This document shows, piece by piece, positions 1-11,568 of a stretch of 64,000 nt of DNA. The number at the start of each line of letters is the position of its first letter. Within the stretch, counting starts at the first letter, position 1. The translations under genes were made by a program, and so were the position numbers. Under the pieces are notes generated by a model. That model searched no databases, had not been told where the DNA came from, and saw only the letters and a program-made list of their open reading frames with translations. This DNA is from Spirodela intermedia. Its lineage: Eukaryota > Streptophyta > Magnoliopsida > Alismatales > Araceae. The DNA lies in assembly GCA_902729315.2 (NCBI GenBank), contig LR746268.1, forward strand, positions 6,555,501 through 6,619,500. The letters run 5' to 3'.

Positions 1-137
1 AATCTGCACTGCCATTGGTACACAGAATACTTTAGAAAAACGCATGTGCCCAAAGTACGTGCAAGCAGCAATATGAAATAAATCACTACCGAGAATGCCA
101 AAGAAGGATTGCAAGAACAATGGTCGGAATCAGTTAC

Positions 138-2007
138 TTGTATCATAGCTCCGGGAAGATCATTAGTCCAATGAAGTCCCAAACAACTGATTATCAAGTC
201 GACGGAGCTTCCAAAGCAAATGAATCACCGAATAAATTAATAAATAGCATTAAACTATAACTTTAAAATAAGCTATACAACTGATTACACTGCAAGAAGT
301 AAATAGACTTCCTTACATGCATTACCAAGAATATGATAAAGAAACTTACTTCTCCTTAACTGGGAGGAATTCCTCATCCCCAACCACATAAGATGTCTCA
401 AGATTGTCACAAGGCAGATCCTTTTCAGAATCTTTGAGTTTTCTAACCATATCAGAAGACATATCCATCATAATGAGCTTTTCAATCGAACCTGAAATTT
501 GACAGCAAGTTGGCTAACGAATGAATTTCCACCATGTTCGTTAAAATCCCAAAAACGAAAGAGTCCATATGCAAAATGATAAAACAAACATACAATCTGA
601 GAAGATCCATTTACATGTCTGGCAGAATTGTAGCATTCTCTAAAATGCTGTGCTTACTAACCTCAAATGCAAATGCAGAAATATAAAAGATTTATTGGGA
701 GTGTTCACTTTACTGGATGCTGTTACCAAACAGAACTCAAGTTCAGAAATAGTCGGACTATACCAACCACATCTTGAGATATTCCCAGATTGATGAGATG
801 CTACTTGGTGACAATGATGATATATGCCCAAGTGTTGGTCCAAAAATGACTTATGGAAGGAGGTTACATAGAGAGAAATGAAGAAGACAGACAATCAAGT
901 GATTACACATTATCGTGTAATGTAAAATATTTTTCTTCCCTAAATTGAATATTATCCGCCTAATTCTGGAGATATCATGGATACAGAAGATTTGCATGGA
1001 AATTATGTATTCGATGCTGATGTTGTCCATTCTTTTCTTGTGGGAAATTTTTTCTGTGCCCACTGCTCAAAAGAATATCGTTGATTAATCATCAAACAAC
1101 AAATTATTAGCAAAACATTTCTCCAATTTCGGCTCTTTATCATTTCTGACCACTTGCTATGCTTATTTCCTCGTTTAGACTAACTCTAATAGGAGAAACT
1201 TCTCCTTTAAATATCAATTTGCGAACACTTGCATAAACTTCTTCAAGAGAGAACAAAATTTCAGATAGTGGGCAAACTCTGAAAGGCACAAGCATTCAGT
1301 TCCCGTCAGGGGACTGGACTAACGAAACTATAATATGAAGCATGAGGTCAGAGATCAAAGGGAACAAATACATGTCTGCTGTGTACCATAATCAACAAAA
1401 GATCGCTAAGATTGTCCAAAAATATCAAAAAACCTTCATAACAAGTAAGAACAATGTCACACCCAAGAAGTAAACATCGTTTCTCCAAAAGGTTAGACAA
1501 TGCAAGGTGAAAGCACAGATTCCTTACCCGTAAGGGAAACTACGATTATCCCAGATATTGATTTAATACTTAAGTTGAGACAGTTCTACTGCCAATCCAT
1601 CTATTCCATTAGCTTGAAAACTTATCTTCGAAAAATGAGTTGGCAGAGGCTTTCTAAACATAGGTGTCATCATGTCATATCTTTAGTCAAGATCTTTTAC
1701 CAAGATTATTTTCGGTGTCATATTAGAGACACACAGAAACATGCACACCACAAAATGTCATGGTCCCTTTTTCTATAAATTATATAACTTGACCACCTGC
1801 ACATATAGAAAGAAGCCAAAACATTAGTGAGGGAAACTTGGGAGAAACTGGGAATAGAAAAAATAACTAAATCTAGCATACGGTCATTTGCATGTATCAG
1901 ACCATAGACAAATATTTTCCAACAAATACCATATGGAGTACTTTCAAGCAAACTCCCATGCGAAGTCAAACAACTACTATACTGATGGAAATAAGGAATA
2001 GCGAGTG

Positions 2008-2049
<42 letters not shown>

Positions 2050-3155
2050 ACATTATTACATAAAAGGATTATGGGCATAAGTGTAGTAAAACATCAGTGA
2101 CCACAATGACCAACCTCGTCCACGGAGCAGACGTCTCACAGCTCCCAAAGAACCTCCCAAACATAGTGCCGTATGAAATGACCTCTTACAATCCTGGAAA
2201 ATTAATTTAGTGAATTAGATGAAGTCATGCGAGAGCATAATAACAATGCTTTCCTTGAGAACTGGATGTTGTGCATCCAAAGTTCAAACTAACCCAAGGC
2301 TGAAATTCTGATGGGTGGACCACAGATCCCTCCCATCCTGAGCTTAACTGGGCTTATACTTGACATTGAATAAGGACTTGATTTGGGATAATTCTGATCT
2401 ATCATTTATCTGTTTCATTAACTTGGGAAGTCACGTTCCACAATATTGTCCCTTAGATTATGTCGTAAATTCCTCAAAACATGGTCGAAGGTTCTTTTTT
2501 AATAGCATAAACGAAATTGGGATCAGGTCTTATGCAAAGAACACGGGATTTCTCTTAAATAGATTACCTACACAAATTATTTGGGCATCGCAGAACTATG
2601 ACCATAAATGTTCGTATCTCGAAATGTTAACAATGTCCAGGAAAGTCTAATCTCATTGCTTCACAGAAAAGAAAAAACCGCAACGTCTATATGTATTTCT
2701 GGTGTAATAGTTTGGTTGATAAATAAATGACAGTTAACAAAAACCTCAACGAGGAACCAATCAAGAACTCCATAAATCAACATGGGAATATTATGCGACA
2801 GATAATCCTTCCTCCCAGCCGCCTACCTCCAAACGGTCCAGGACATTCTCCACAACGGTGTCCACTAACTGGTCTTTCTCCCTCATCAGCCACGCGGCTC
2901 GATCTCTCTGGAAACGTGCAGTGCAGAAGACTAAAATCGCAGACACAATACGATCAACATAGCAGATATAGTTCCAGACTGAAGCATTGACGAGCGGTGT
3001 ACTCGTACCTGCCTCTTCTTGAGGTTGCGATCGAAGACCCTGACGAGAGAACCATCTCCATCCGTAGAGTAGCAAGAAGATTTTAGACAAGGACGGGCGT
3101 ATGAGCAGCCGACGGAGATGCGGGCTCCTCTGAACAATCTCCCCAGCACGACCAT
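138..3155 (-). CDS. NDUFAF5-like mitochondrial methyltransferase, 5' part
   Basis: This is the N-terminal part of a putative SAM-dependent methyltransferase of the plant NDUFAF5 type (complex I assembly factor; the human protein hydroxylates an arginine of NDUFS7). The exons read on the minus strand are 3009-3155, 2827-2907, 2115-2193, 352-491 and 138-207, and all junctions keep frame. The ATG at 3155 gives an Arg-rich N-terminus starting [15 protein letters not shown], typical of a mitochondrial presequence. Family landmarks are [35 protein letters not shown] (SAM-binding region), [11 protein letters not shown] and [20 protein letters not shown]. The last visible exon ends with a normal donor, and the rest of the gene lies beyond the left edge. 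An in-frame reading extends upstream of the chosen start, but the presequence-like start fits better. The family is clear; the precise enzymatic role in plants is inferred from the family. Confidence 0.86.
2011..2046. repeat. (GA)n microsatellite
   Basis: A pure GA dinucleotide run of about 36 bp lies in the intron between the second and third visible exons... more exactly just upstream of the third exon's donor side, in the intron following 2115-2193 of the NDUFAF5-like gene. Confidence 0.95.
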
Positions 3156-4398
3156 CTCATCCCTCTCTCTCTCTCTCCTGCCGCCACCACGCTCTGTGAC
3201 GAAGGCTTCACACGAGGACTGTCTGGGAGCACTGATGGGCCAAGTCATCGACTAATATGGGACCAGAGGAGTCAAAACTCGTTAATTTAGTCACCTGATA
3301 CGGCCTTCGGGCAATCATGGGTCGAGCCACAGCTGGGCTTTAGCCCACCTAGCGCAGATGGCCGCTAATGGGCTGATTAAACCGAGGCTGATGGCCCACT
3401 TACACATGCAGATTCGTAAGATTTCAATTATTAGCCTCATAAAAATGTAGCGCCACAAAGGAAATCAAAGAAAATGAAAGAAAAATGACGTGTAATTTTC
3501 AAAATAATTACACAGAAAAAATCGAATATTTCGAGATAAGAAAAGAGGATCCCGTCATTCTGCTCCACTGACGAAATTAAATATCACTCTGAAAATAATA
3601 ATAAAAATCCAGAGAGAGACTACAATAGAACCCAATGATAACTTTTTTAAAAAGATAACTCAAATCGTATCGTGCATTGTTTCAGAAGATGAGAGCTCCT
3701 TAAATCTCGGAAATTCTGATCGGCATGCTTCACATGGCTCTTCACCATCTCCTCTCTTTCAGGGCCGGGGTTTGCTTAGCTAAACACAAGGTGTTGTCAT
3801 ATTGAGACGTTATAATCGTTTAAAACCAGATAAATCCATTGGGCTGGGATTGGATAGATCTAAAAGGATAAGGCTATCATTCGAGCTGTGAGAATTCTCC
3901 TCCGCTCTGTTCTAACGGGGATCTCAAAGATTCGGAGAGGAACTGCCGCGGGAGGGATCGGGAACTCCTTTTGCTCTATGCTTCCCCCCTCCTTCGCCGG
4001 GGAATCGTCGGATGGGGAGGCTGCGCGTGCTCCGGAGATATCAAACGACCGGGCTTCATGATTCCAGAGGCTCTTGCTCCGTAGCCGACGTCGATAATGG
4101 CGGACGAAACAAGGCATGGGTTTACTCCTTCCGCGTTACTCGTAAGAGCGCCGGCGAGGGAGGAGGTGGAGAGGTCGGTGATCTCCTTCAGTCTCTGCGA
4201 GTGGTAAGTTCGCAAATGATCTCTTCCGCCTTGTCCGTTGTCGTCGGATTAGCAGCGCGGCAGATTCAGGTTCCTAACCGCTGGAAGAAGTGTCTAACGG
4301 TCAGTCGTCGGACGAATGGAAAGCTGCAGTTACGATTGTTAACTCTCCAACGTTGAAAGGTGTACAGTTTAGATGATCGGAGAGTGAGAGAGCGGCTT

Positions 4399-4400
<2 letters not shown>
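3156..4400. other. Intergenic region, no gene recognised
   Basis: This is the upstream region of the NDUFAF5-like gene, followed by sequence 3' of the STIG1-like gene. A GC-richer stretch at about 3900-4215 is open in several frames on both strands. On the plus strand an ATG near 4098 starts a short reading (MADETRHGFTPS...) that ends at a donor-like GTGGTAAGT near 4200. No family is recognised and no second exon was found, so it is not called as a gene. Confidence 0.5.

Positions 4401-4450
<50 letters not shown>
4401..4450. repeat. (GA)n microsatellite
   Basis: A pure GA run of 50 bp ends four bases before the stop codon side of the STIG1-like gene, so it would lie at the start of that gene's 3' UTR, where the transcript reads (CU)n. 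Confidence 0.95.
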
Positions 4451-4452
<2 letters not shown>

Positions 4453-4453
4453 G

Positions 4454-5023
4454 TTATTCTGACGAGGCGGGGAGCCTCGAAGGTAGGAGGAGAGGGGGCT
4501 CCGGCGGAGGATGCTCCTGCACAAAAGGAGGCATATACTTTTCCGGCTGTGGATGTGCCCAGCCGGGATGCGTGGGCGGGAGCTTAGGCACGTGCAGCGC
4601 GTATCCGCAGAGGCCGTAGCGGCAGGGAACGCCGAGGGGGCACCGGACAGAGCAGCCCCCACAGTGGAAGGGGTTGACGTTGGTGTTGACGCAGATACCC
4701 ACGCAGCAGCTCCACGCGAAAGGGCAGCGCGCCTTGCAGAGCCCGCAGTTGTTCTCGTCTGAGCCAACGTCGACGCACCTGTTTCGGCAGCACATCCGCC
4801 GCCTGAACGGGTGCTCCCGGTCGAAGCAGACCCATGGCCGGTGCCGGCACCCCACCCTCCTCGGTGCTGCTGTTGACGCCCTCCTGATCCAGGAGCCTGA
4901 TCCCGCCGAGTTCTCCGGCTCCACCACGAAGTGGTTCTCCGCGACAGCGGCGGCCAGTACCGCCACCAACGCCACGGTGAGCAGAACCGTGCCGGGGGAG
5001 CGAGTGAGGGTCGGAAGCCGCAT
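4454..5023 (-). CDS. STIG1-like secreted Cys-rich protein
   Basis: A single-exon gene for a stigma-specific STIG1/GRI-family protein of 189 aa. The ATG at 5023 is chosen because it directly precedes a signal peptide (MRLPTLTRSP followed by a hydrophobic run ending near AAAVAEN). The C-terminal half carries the Cys-rich STIG1 domain with the family landmarks CCRNRCVDVGSDENNCGLC, CPFAWSCCVGICVNTN, NPFHCGGC and CRYGLCGYA. A Pro-rich tail (KLPPTHPGW...PPPEPP) follows the domain, so the protein is somewhat longer than typical ~150-aa members. In characterised plants such proteins act in the apoplast, in stigma exudate secretion, pollen-tube growth signalling or ROS-linked cell death. Which of these applies here cannot be read from sequence. 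The gene is very GC-rich and intronless. Confidence 0.9.
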   Translation of the reverse strand: MRLPTLTRSPGTVLLTVALVAVLAAAVAENHFVVEPENSAGSGSWIRRASTAAPRRVGCRHRPWVCFDREHPFRRRMCCRNRCVDVGSDENNCGLCKARCPFAWSCCVGICVNTNVNPFHCGGCSVRCPLGVPCRYGLCGYALHVPKLPPTHPGWAHPQPEKYMPPFVQEHPPPEPPLLLPSRLPASSE

Positions 5024-5446
5024 CGTCTGGGAAGCCGAACGCTGGCAGCTGTGGTGGCATCGCCGGAAGGGACGCTTCAAATAGGCGGAGGATGCCGACC
5101 GTTACGACGCAACCCGGGGGCAGGCAGCGTGAAGCCATGCTTGGCCTTCCAGTCCACGAGACAGGATAGCCAAAGTGGGACACGCTGGAGGGGTTCTAGC
5201 GACCACGTTTATCCAACCTGATGACGCGGGTGAGGGGAACGAGTTCGTCCAGTCGGATGGATATTGAAGATATTATAACAATATGTAAACTAATGGGGTG
5301 TTTGTGAAAAATGGAAAAAACATATTATTGTAAACAATGGAAATTATATGCGATCAGCTTCGATACCGGAGGATGTGAGAACTCATCGCTGGAGGGAGGA
5401 CGTTCCCTTCTTCATACTGTCAGGAGAGGGAGAAGCGATAGCAGTC
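5024..5446. promoter_or_regulatory. Divergent intergenic/promoter region
   Basis: About 420 bp separates the divergent starts of the STIG1-like gene (-) and the GST/Trx-fold gene (+). It must hold both 5' UTRs and core promoters. No clear TATA box is assigned. Confidence 0.45.
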
Positions 5447-8400
5447 ATGTCTTCTCTTTACGTCTCTTATCCCGTCCTCTTCTTCAAGTCTGGTCACTCC
5501 AATGCCCCGGAGGTTTGTGCACCCATTCCCAAGGCTGCTGCTCCTCGACTGGAATCCCCTTGTGCGTCCTTAAAGATCCGGGGAAGCAGGGAGCGATCAT
5601 TCCGCGGAATCATATTTCGTGTGAGTGCTAGTAGAACCGAGACCGATTCGGAGAACAGAACACAAGCTTCCGCAGGGGTAGTGAATAGCCCAAATGATGG
5701 CGGAAGTTCATCTGGCAGTTTCCTTTCAATTCTCTGCCCTCTCCTCAAGCTATTTGCCGTAAGTCTCCATCTTCCGGTTATCTTTGTTCGCTGGATTCTT
5801 GTATTTTCCCGGTATACTTGTTCTTGTGGGGCGTCTTTATGGAGTTTGCTTAGGGGTTATACTAACTTGTAATTGATTTATTTGGAATTATGGTTTTCTT
5901 ACTTTTTATTCTCGTCATTGGTCAAGTTGATGGCATTTTAATACCGAATTATTCTTATTGAGTCGAAAATTAGACTATAAATAACAAAGAGTGCTCCTTA
6001 GCGATTTTAATTGTATCCTCCTCCCATCTACTTAACGTTATTTAAAAGTTCAATGAGTTTGCATACTGTACTCCGTGTTTCCCAACAAAACGTATCTGTA
6101 TGCACCCATTTTGTTGCTACCTTTAGCATTCTATGTTATCCAACGTTCCTCAATTAACCTTCCATAAATGAAACATCATGTTACTCTATAGTTTGTTAAA
6201 GTACGTGGTTTCAGATGAGAATTTACTCTCTGCGTTGATAGGCGCTTTATTCAATGAACGCTTCAGTGTCAGTCTCGATATAGACAGGAAGTTCCCCTAT
6301 TAAGTTTTATTATCCAAGATTGTTATAATTTCATGTTCCTTTTGAGATGACTCTTTTTCAAGGTTTCTTCACATTTTATCGATTCATTGACATGATTTTT
6401 CTACCGTGTTAACAGGGTGGAGATCCTTCTCAAGAACGGAATGAATTTCTTGAGGTTTGTTGGTTATCTGAGCTCAGGATCGCAAGCACCTTATTTTAAT
6501 GTTTCTGCATTTTCGTCATGATTTTTATATGTTCGATAGTTATGAGGAATATTTATCAAAAAACTTTGGTTGAAGATCTTCTACATCCATTGTGTTGTGA
6601 ATAGATAAATAGATCGAGTAGACTATGGTCATGGGATCAATGTGACTACGATAATTTTTCTGCCTCTAAATGGAGTATTTTTTGGGAAGCTTATTTCCTC
6701 TATTGATTGCAGAGAACAAAACTATGTATGGTTACAAACTTGTTTGGAAATACACTAATACCCCTGCTTCAACCTTACAGTAGAAACGTACATACGGTGA
6801 AAATTCTGGAAAGTACTTCTGACGTACACACTTCTCCTGCAAAGGGCCACATTAGTGGCCACATTCTCTCATCGCTTGAATGAACAATCTGATACAGTAG
6901 GACGCTCCCATACCTGAGTTTTGTCAATCATCTCGGATCCAGTAGAAAATTCTCTTTCATAAGTCATGAACCAACCCTCTGCAGCATTCGTTGTTATTTG
7001 TAACAGTTCTATGAGATTTTAATTTTTTCCTCAAATCTTCTTTCATATCTTTACCCCAAGTAAGTCAGGATATATCAGGCAGAGAGGAGTTTCGTTGATC
7101 TCTTTTGTATGTTGGCACTTGTTGTCTGTTCTGATGCCATTTCGGTAGACAGTGAATGCCATCAGATTCCTCCATAAAGTGTTTAGTATGAGAATTAGGA
7201 CGGTCTCTTGTCTTTCTTCCAATTGCTGCCGCACTTCGTTCCTTCTAATGACTCCATGTGTATGCAGGTAACAACTTCTTCTCTATCTAGTTTGGCACGG
7301 CTTCCATGGGGAACAAGGTCATACCTGGAAAGTTCAAAACAGAAAGATAATGAAGATAGTCCTTTATTACGCTTGCAACTTTATGAATTTGGTGAACTTC
7401 TTTTCCTGATACCTGATTACTTAATATTATGCAAAGAGACTTGTTACGAAGAAAATTTAACACTCCTCTTTGGTTCGTTCCTTTTCATTATGTTTCTCAA
7501 GTTAGCACTCTTTGGAGGTCGAAAGTATAGATTTTCCTGAGTGAGTTTGTGAGTCAGTTTCGTAAATAATTAAATACGTCGTTAATATCTGGTGTATAGG
7601 ACATCTCGAGAGTTTTTTTCACTCTCTCTCTCTCAGTTATTTATGTGGGCAGAATTTTCCTAAATTACTTAATATTAGAATGCTAACGTTTTGTTTTCTG
7701 CTTTTCAACTTTATCCGTTCACAAATAGACCGTTCTGAATATATTTGTGAACAGAGGCGTGCCCATTTTGCAGGAGAGTTAGGGAGGCGATGACTGAGCT
7801 CGATCTCAGTGTAGAGGTGAGCCAATTTCATATATATACACTTCATCTTTATCCTAGTACATAGAAGAAGATATGGTCTCCAAACGTGGGGAATAGACTC
7901 AGCTACAGTTCTGCGTGTTGCCGTCTTATTATTCGTTATGAGAAACTAATTAGAAAAGAGAAAAATATTGATGCCATAGGTCGTCATTTTTGCTTTATTT
8001 TAGAATATGGTTTGATTGTGGATGCAAATCTCGTCGGTTTTCTTGCATTCATATTATTTCAAAGTTGTGTTGGAAGTCTTAGCCTTACTCTGATTGTACG
8101 ACCTGAACCTAAAATATTACTCTGTCCCGTGCAGGTTTATCCTTGTCCAAAAGGATCTGTAAGGCACAGGCAGATGGTCCAAAAATTGGGTGGGAAAGAA
8201 CAGTGAGTATTTAGTCTTTTACTGGTTGTGTAAAACGTCTCTAACTCGCTGATTTTTTGGTAAAATATTTTTCGTCACTACTCTTATGACAAGCGTATTG
8301 TGCATGTCGTTGAATTGTTGTGTATACTTTCGGTGGTTGTACAGCACTGTTTTCATCTTGATCCTCATACCTGTTTGCCTCGTTTTTTACTGTGTGAATG

Positions 8401-9895
8401 ACAATTGGTTTCCTGATTCTCTTTCAGGTTTCCTTTCCTTTTTGACCCAAACTCGGGTACCTCAATGTATGAAAGTGGTAAGAATTCAATGCGTCACGAG
8501 CTTCAATACATCAAGGGAACTGTTTATTTGTTTTACGCTAGTATTTAGTCCATTTACGCTAGTATTTAGCTTCAAACTCTGGTAACTGAATGTATGAGTA
8601 TTCTCCCCTTCATCATGGATCTTAGACATTGACCTCGCCAAGCTTTCCATTAAACTTTGGACCGACACCAATCTCACACGGCAAAGTTGATGCTTATTCA
8701 GTTTTACTCTTGTATATCTAGGTGATATTGTCAAATACCTTTTCCAACAGTATGGTGGAGGAAGAAACCCCTCTTTTGGGCTTATGGAGAGGTATCATGG
8801 GCATTCCTTTTCTGTCAAGTAATTATTTATTTTTTTATCGATAAGTCAAATTGTTTACAGCATTCTATGTCCTCTTTGCCTGTTCAAATGCAAACTTGAT
8901 GAATAACATTCTTAACCAGTAATAATAAACCTCTATTTAATTTTCCGCAACACTTAGCTGACAGAAATATAAACACAACACGAACATGCTGTGTAATTTG
9001 GTAAACTATGCGAAGCCAGGATTATCTTCATCATGTATGCTTTGGTAATTTTACCGCTCATTGAGGATCTGCAACGTAAGATCTTCCTTCGAGCTCCATG
9101 CTGCCCCGAATCATCGTGAGATAGAAAATTAGCTATTATGAGATGAATGATGTTTCCAAGCTGCTTTAAAACTGGATAACTTCTGTTAGATGCTTACATA
9201 ACTGTTAGCATTTTAGCGTTGCTCATCCAAAATGAACAATGAATCAATTTTGTATCCAAACTGAATATTTTTTTCGTTTATTAATTAAATTCACGATTTT
9301 TTCGTTAAATGATGCAGTACATTATTCACTGGTTGGATGCCGACCCTTCTTCGGGCAGGCAGAGGAATGACATTATGGAACAAGGCAAGATTGGAGTCAC
9401 CTTCAGAAAAATTGGAGCTTTTCTCATACGAAAATAATCCAGTAAGCTTTCTGGTTTCCTGTTCTACTTCCAGATTCTCGGACGAGCAGACTTCATCTTA
9501 TAGATTCTGTCTCTTTCGAAGTGTGAAAGGATCCCTTCGGTAATCTATCTGTTCTTCTAATTTTTTTTCTTCTTCGCAGCAAGCCAGGATTGTGCGTGAA
9601 GCCCTTTGTGAGTTAGAACTCCCTTATATTCTCCACAACGTGGGTGATGGGTCTTCAAAAGCGGAGTCCCTCGTTCAGATATCCGGATCCAATAAGGTGC
9701 CCACCCTTGGCAATCATCCACTTGACGTTGAATTGTCAGCTTCCATGGCTAATAAGATTTTAAATTGACCATCGGATCATTTAATTTTTTTTTGGGTAGG
9801 TTCCTTACCTGATAGATAACAACACAGGAACAAAGCTGGGCGACTCCAAGAAGATCTTATCTTACCTGTTTGAGACATACCGCACTGGTAATTGA
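5447..9895 (+). CDS. Double GST-N/glutaredoxin-fold protein (At5g03880-like)
   Basis: A ten-exon gene with exons 5447-5758, 6416-6454, 7268-7391, 7755-7816, 8135-8202, 8428-8477, 8722-8791, 9318-9441, 9580-9696 and 9800-9895. All phases agree and the product is 353 aa. It matches the plant thioredoxin/GST-N superfamily proteins typified by Arabidopsis At5g03880. The first ~100 residues are Ser-rich and look like a plastid transit peptide (starts MSSLYVSYPVLFF). Two thioredoxin-fold repeats follow. The first has a glutaredoxin-like site EACPFCRRVREAMTELDL (Cys161-Pro-Phe-Cys164), then VYPCPKGSVRHR and FPFLFDPNSGTSMYES. The second has YENNPQARIVREALCELELP and VPYLIDNNTG, where the CxxC site is replaced by NNPQ. 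A redox or glutathione-linked plastid role is inferred; no activity is known for certain. The start is chosen as the first ATG giving a transit-like N-terminus. Confidence 0.88.
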
Positions 9896-10169
9896 CATCC
9901 CCCGTTCACTTTCCTTTCATAAACTTTGCTGACTTTGCCTATATACAAGCCCCCCATGATATGTTCTATTTACTTCATCATATAAACTATCTCTCACTAT
10001 TTCGCCAGTCAGCGCAACTCTCCGACAGTGACTAATACAGATGGGGAGAATGAAATATCACGTTTATACCATAATTACAGTTATAATTGTACATATATCT
10101 TATTCTTCGCGAGCGTATCGAATCTTATTCGGCAGAGTGAAACCGGTCGGAGCCTCCCTCGTTGGCTCG

Positions 10170-10177
10170 TATAAATA
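10170..10177 (+). promoter_or_regulatory. Candidate TATA box
   Basis: TATAAATA lies about 500 bp upstream of the DUF579 ATG and just before a CT-rich tract. It is the best TATA match in this interval. Assignment to the downstream gene is inference and would imply a long leader or a 5' UTR intron. Confidence 0.35.
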
Positions 10178-10214
10178 TGTGTATCCGACCTATTTTATCC
10201 CTAATTTTATCCCT

Positions 10215-10219
<5 letters not shown>

Positions 10220-10248
<29 letters not shown>
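10220..10248. repeat. (CT)n microsatellite / pyrimidine tract
   Basis: A CT dinucleotide run of about 29 bp lies 40 bp downstream of the candidate TATA box. CT-rich tracts are common in plant 5' UTRs near transcription starts. Confidence 0.85.
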
Positions 10249-10251
<3 letters not shown>

Positions 10252-10683
10252 TTCACTAGCCAACGACTCTCTCGTCGCCGGCAGTGTTTTAGCCGGCGAA
10301 CTTCGATCAGAGCGGCTTCAATATTTGTAACATGTAGAGCCGATCCGGTTTCGACAAGACAGCACTGGTCGGTGGTTATTTTACTGTGTAAAGTATCTTA
10401 CCGAAGAGAGAGAACGCCATGAGATCTAAACAATTAGGAGGAAACCTCTGAAACCAGTACGCCGTCTCCATCTTAGTCGTTGCAGCTAGTTAGCATCCTC
10501 AAGGGATCTTAGCGACCAGACCAACCACTCTGGGCAATCTTTACAACTCAGCCCCACCTGCCTTGTTTGGCCGGGAAGAAATCCCACCCACCCTGGTGGC
10601 GGTCTTCATCTTCCCATTCCTGAGGGTGCAGAGATTTATCCAACTTCTTCCTAGCCTTGGTGGGGAGAAGGACAGAGAGGCGC

Positions 10684-11568
10684 ATGAAGACGATGAAGTC
10701 GAAAATTCAGTCTCAGGACAAGCTCAAGTATGCCCTCATCGGTTTCCTCCCCATCTTCCTTCTTTTCTTCGTTCTGAGGTCGAGCTTCTCCACCGCGGGA
10801 GATCCCCGATCGGCGACGGCGGACTCCCAGCGGCTGAATAGGACCGCCCCGCCGCTGTCCTGTGCCAAGATCCCCCCCTCACTGGCGCAGACTATCGTAC
10901 ACTACGCCGCGACCAACGAGACCCCCCAGCAGACCTTGAAGGAGATATACGTCACGGCCCGGGTTCTGGAGAGGAGATCCCCCTGCAACTTTCTGGTCTT
11001 CGGCTTGGGGCGCGACAGCCTCATGTGGAGCGCTCTCAACCACGGCGGCCGCACCGTCTTCCTCGAGGAGGACGAGGAATGGATCGCCGCCGTCCGCCGG
11101 AGGGCCCCGTCGCTGGAGTCCTACCACATAGTGTACACCACCAAGCTGCACCAGGGCGACGCGCTGCTGCAGTCCAGTACGGTGGCAGCAGCTCCGGCAT
11201 GTGCCGCCATCGCGGGGGATATGCGATCGTCGCGGTGCCCGCTGGCCCTGGCGGGGCTGCCCGACGCGGCGGTCGGCACGGAGTGGGATGTGATCATGGT
11301 GGACGCGCCAACGGGGTACTTTGCCGGCGCGCCGGGGAGGATGGGCGCCATATACACGGCGGGGATGATGGCGAGGAGGAGGAAGAAGGCGGGGGAGACG
11401 GACGTCTTCGTGCACGACGTCGACAGGCCAGTGGAGGACAAGTACTCCAGGACCTTCCTCTGCGAAGGCTACCTGCGGCAGCAGGAGGGCCGCCTCCGCC
11501 ACTTCACCATCCCCAGCAGCCGCCGAGCTCAACGGGACATCGCCACCCCCTTCTGCCCCTCCACGTAA
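10684..11568 (+). CDS. DUF579 glucuronoxylan 4-O-methyltransferase-like
   Basis: A single-exon, GC-rich gene of 294 aa in the DUF579 family (GXM/IRX15 group). GXM members transfer a methyl group from SAM to the 4-O position of glucuronic acid side chains on xylan in the Golgi. The ATG at 10684 gives MKTMKSKIQSQDKLK followed by one membrane anchor (YALIGFLPIFLLFFVL), a type II Golgi topology. Family landmarks in order are VHYAATNETPQQT, SPCNFLVFGLGRDSLMW, ALNHGGRTVFLEEDEEWI, ESYHIVYTTK, WDVIMVDAPTGY, PGRMGAIYTAGMMAR, ETDVFVHDVDRPVEDKYS and LCEGYLRQQEGRLRHFTIP. These resemble GXM more than IRX15 itself. The glycine-rich SAM loop reads GLGRDS where many relatives have GLGHDS (recalled family pattern). 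Reading frame continues upstream without an ATG, so the start is firm. Confidence 0.87.
   Translation: MKTMKSKIQSQDKLKYALIGFLPIFLLFFVLRSSFSTAGDPRSATADSQRLNRTAPPLSCAKIPPSLAQTIVHYAATNETPQQTLKEIYVTARVLERRSPCNFLVFGLGRDSLMWSALNHGGRTVFLEEDEEWIAAVRRRAPSLESYHIVYTTKLHQGDALLQSSTVAAAPACAAIAGDMRSSRCPLALAGLPDAAVGTEWDVIMVDAPTGYFAGAPGRMGAIYTAGMMARRRKKAGETDVFVHDVDRPVEDKYSRTFLCEGYLRQQEGRLRHFTIPSSRRAQRDIATPFCPST

Noticed and set aside
4400-4767. Arg-Glu and Ser-Leu repeat peptides
   Set aside because: They are translations of the GA microsatellite, not a protein repeat.
4584-5183. Second minus-strand frame (199 codons) over the STIG1-like gene
   Set aside because: It lacks the signal peptide and Cys pattern, and is simply the +1 frame of the STIG1-like exon.
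10563-10841. Open frame overlapping the DUF579 start in another frame
   Set aside because: It begins with TTG rather than ATG and has no family match; it is a GC-rich shadow of the real gene.
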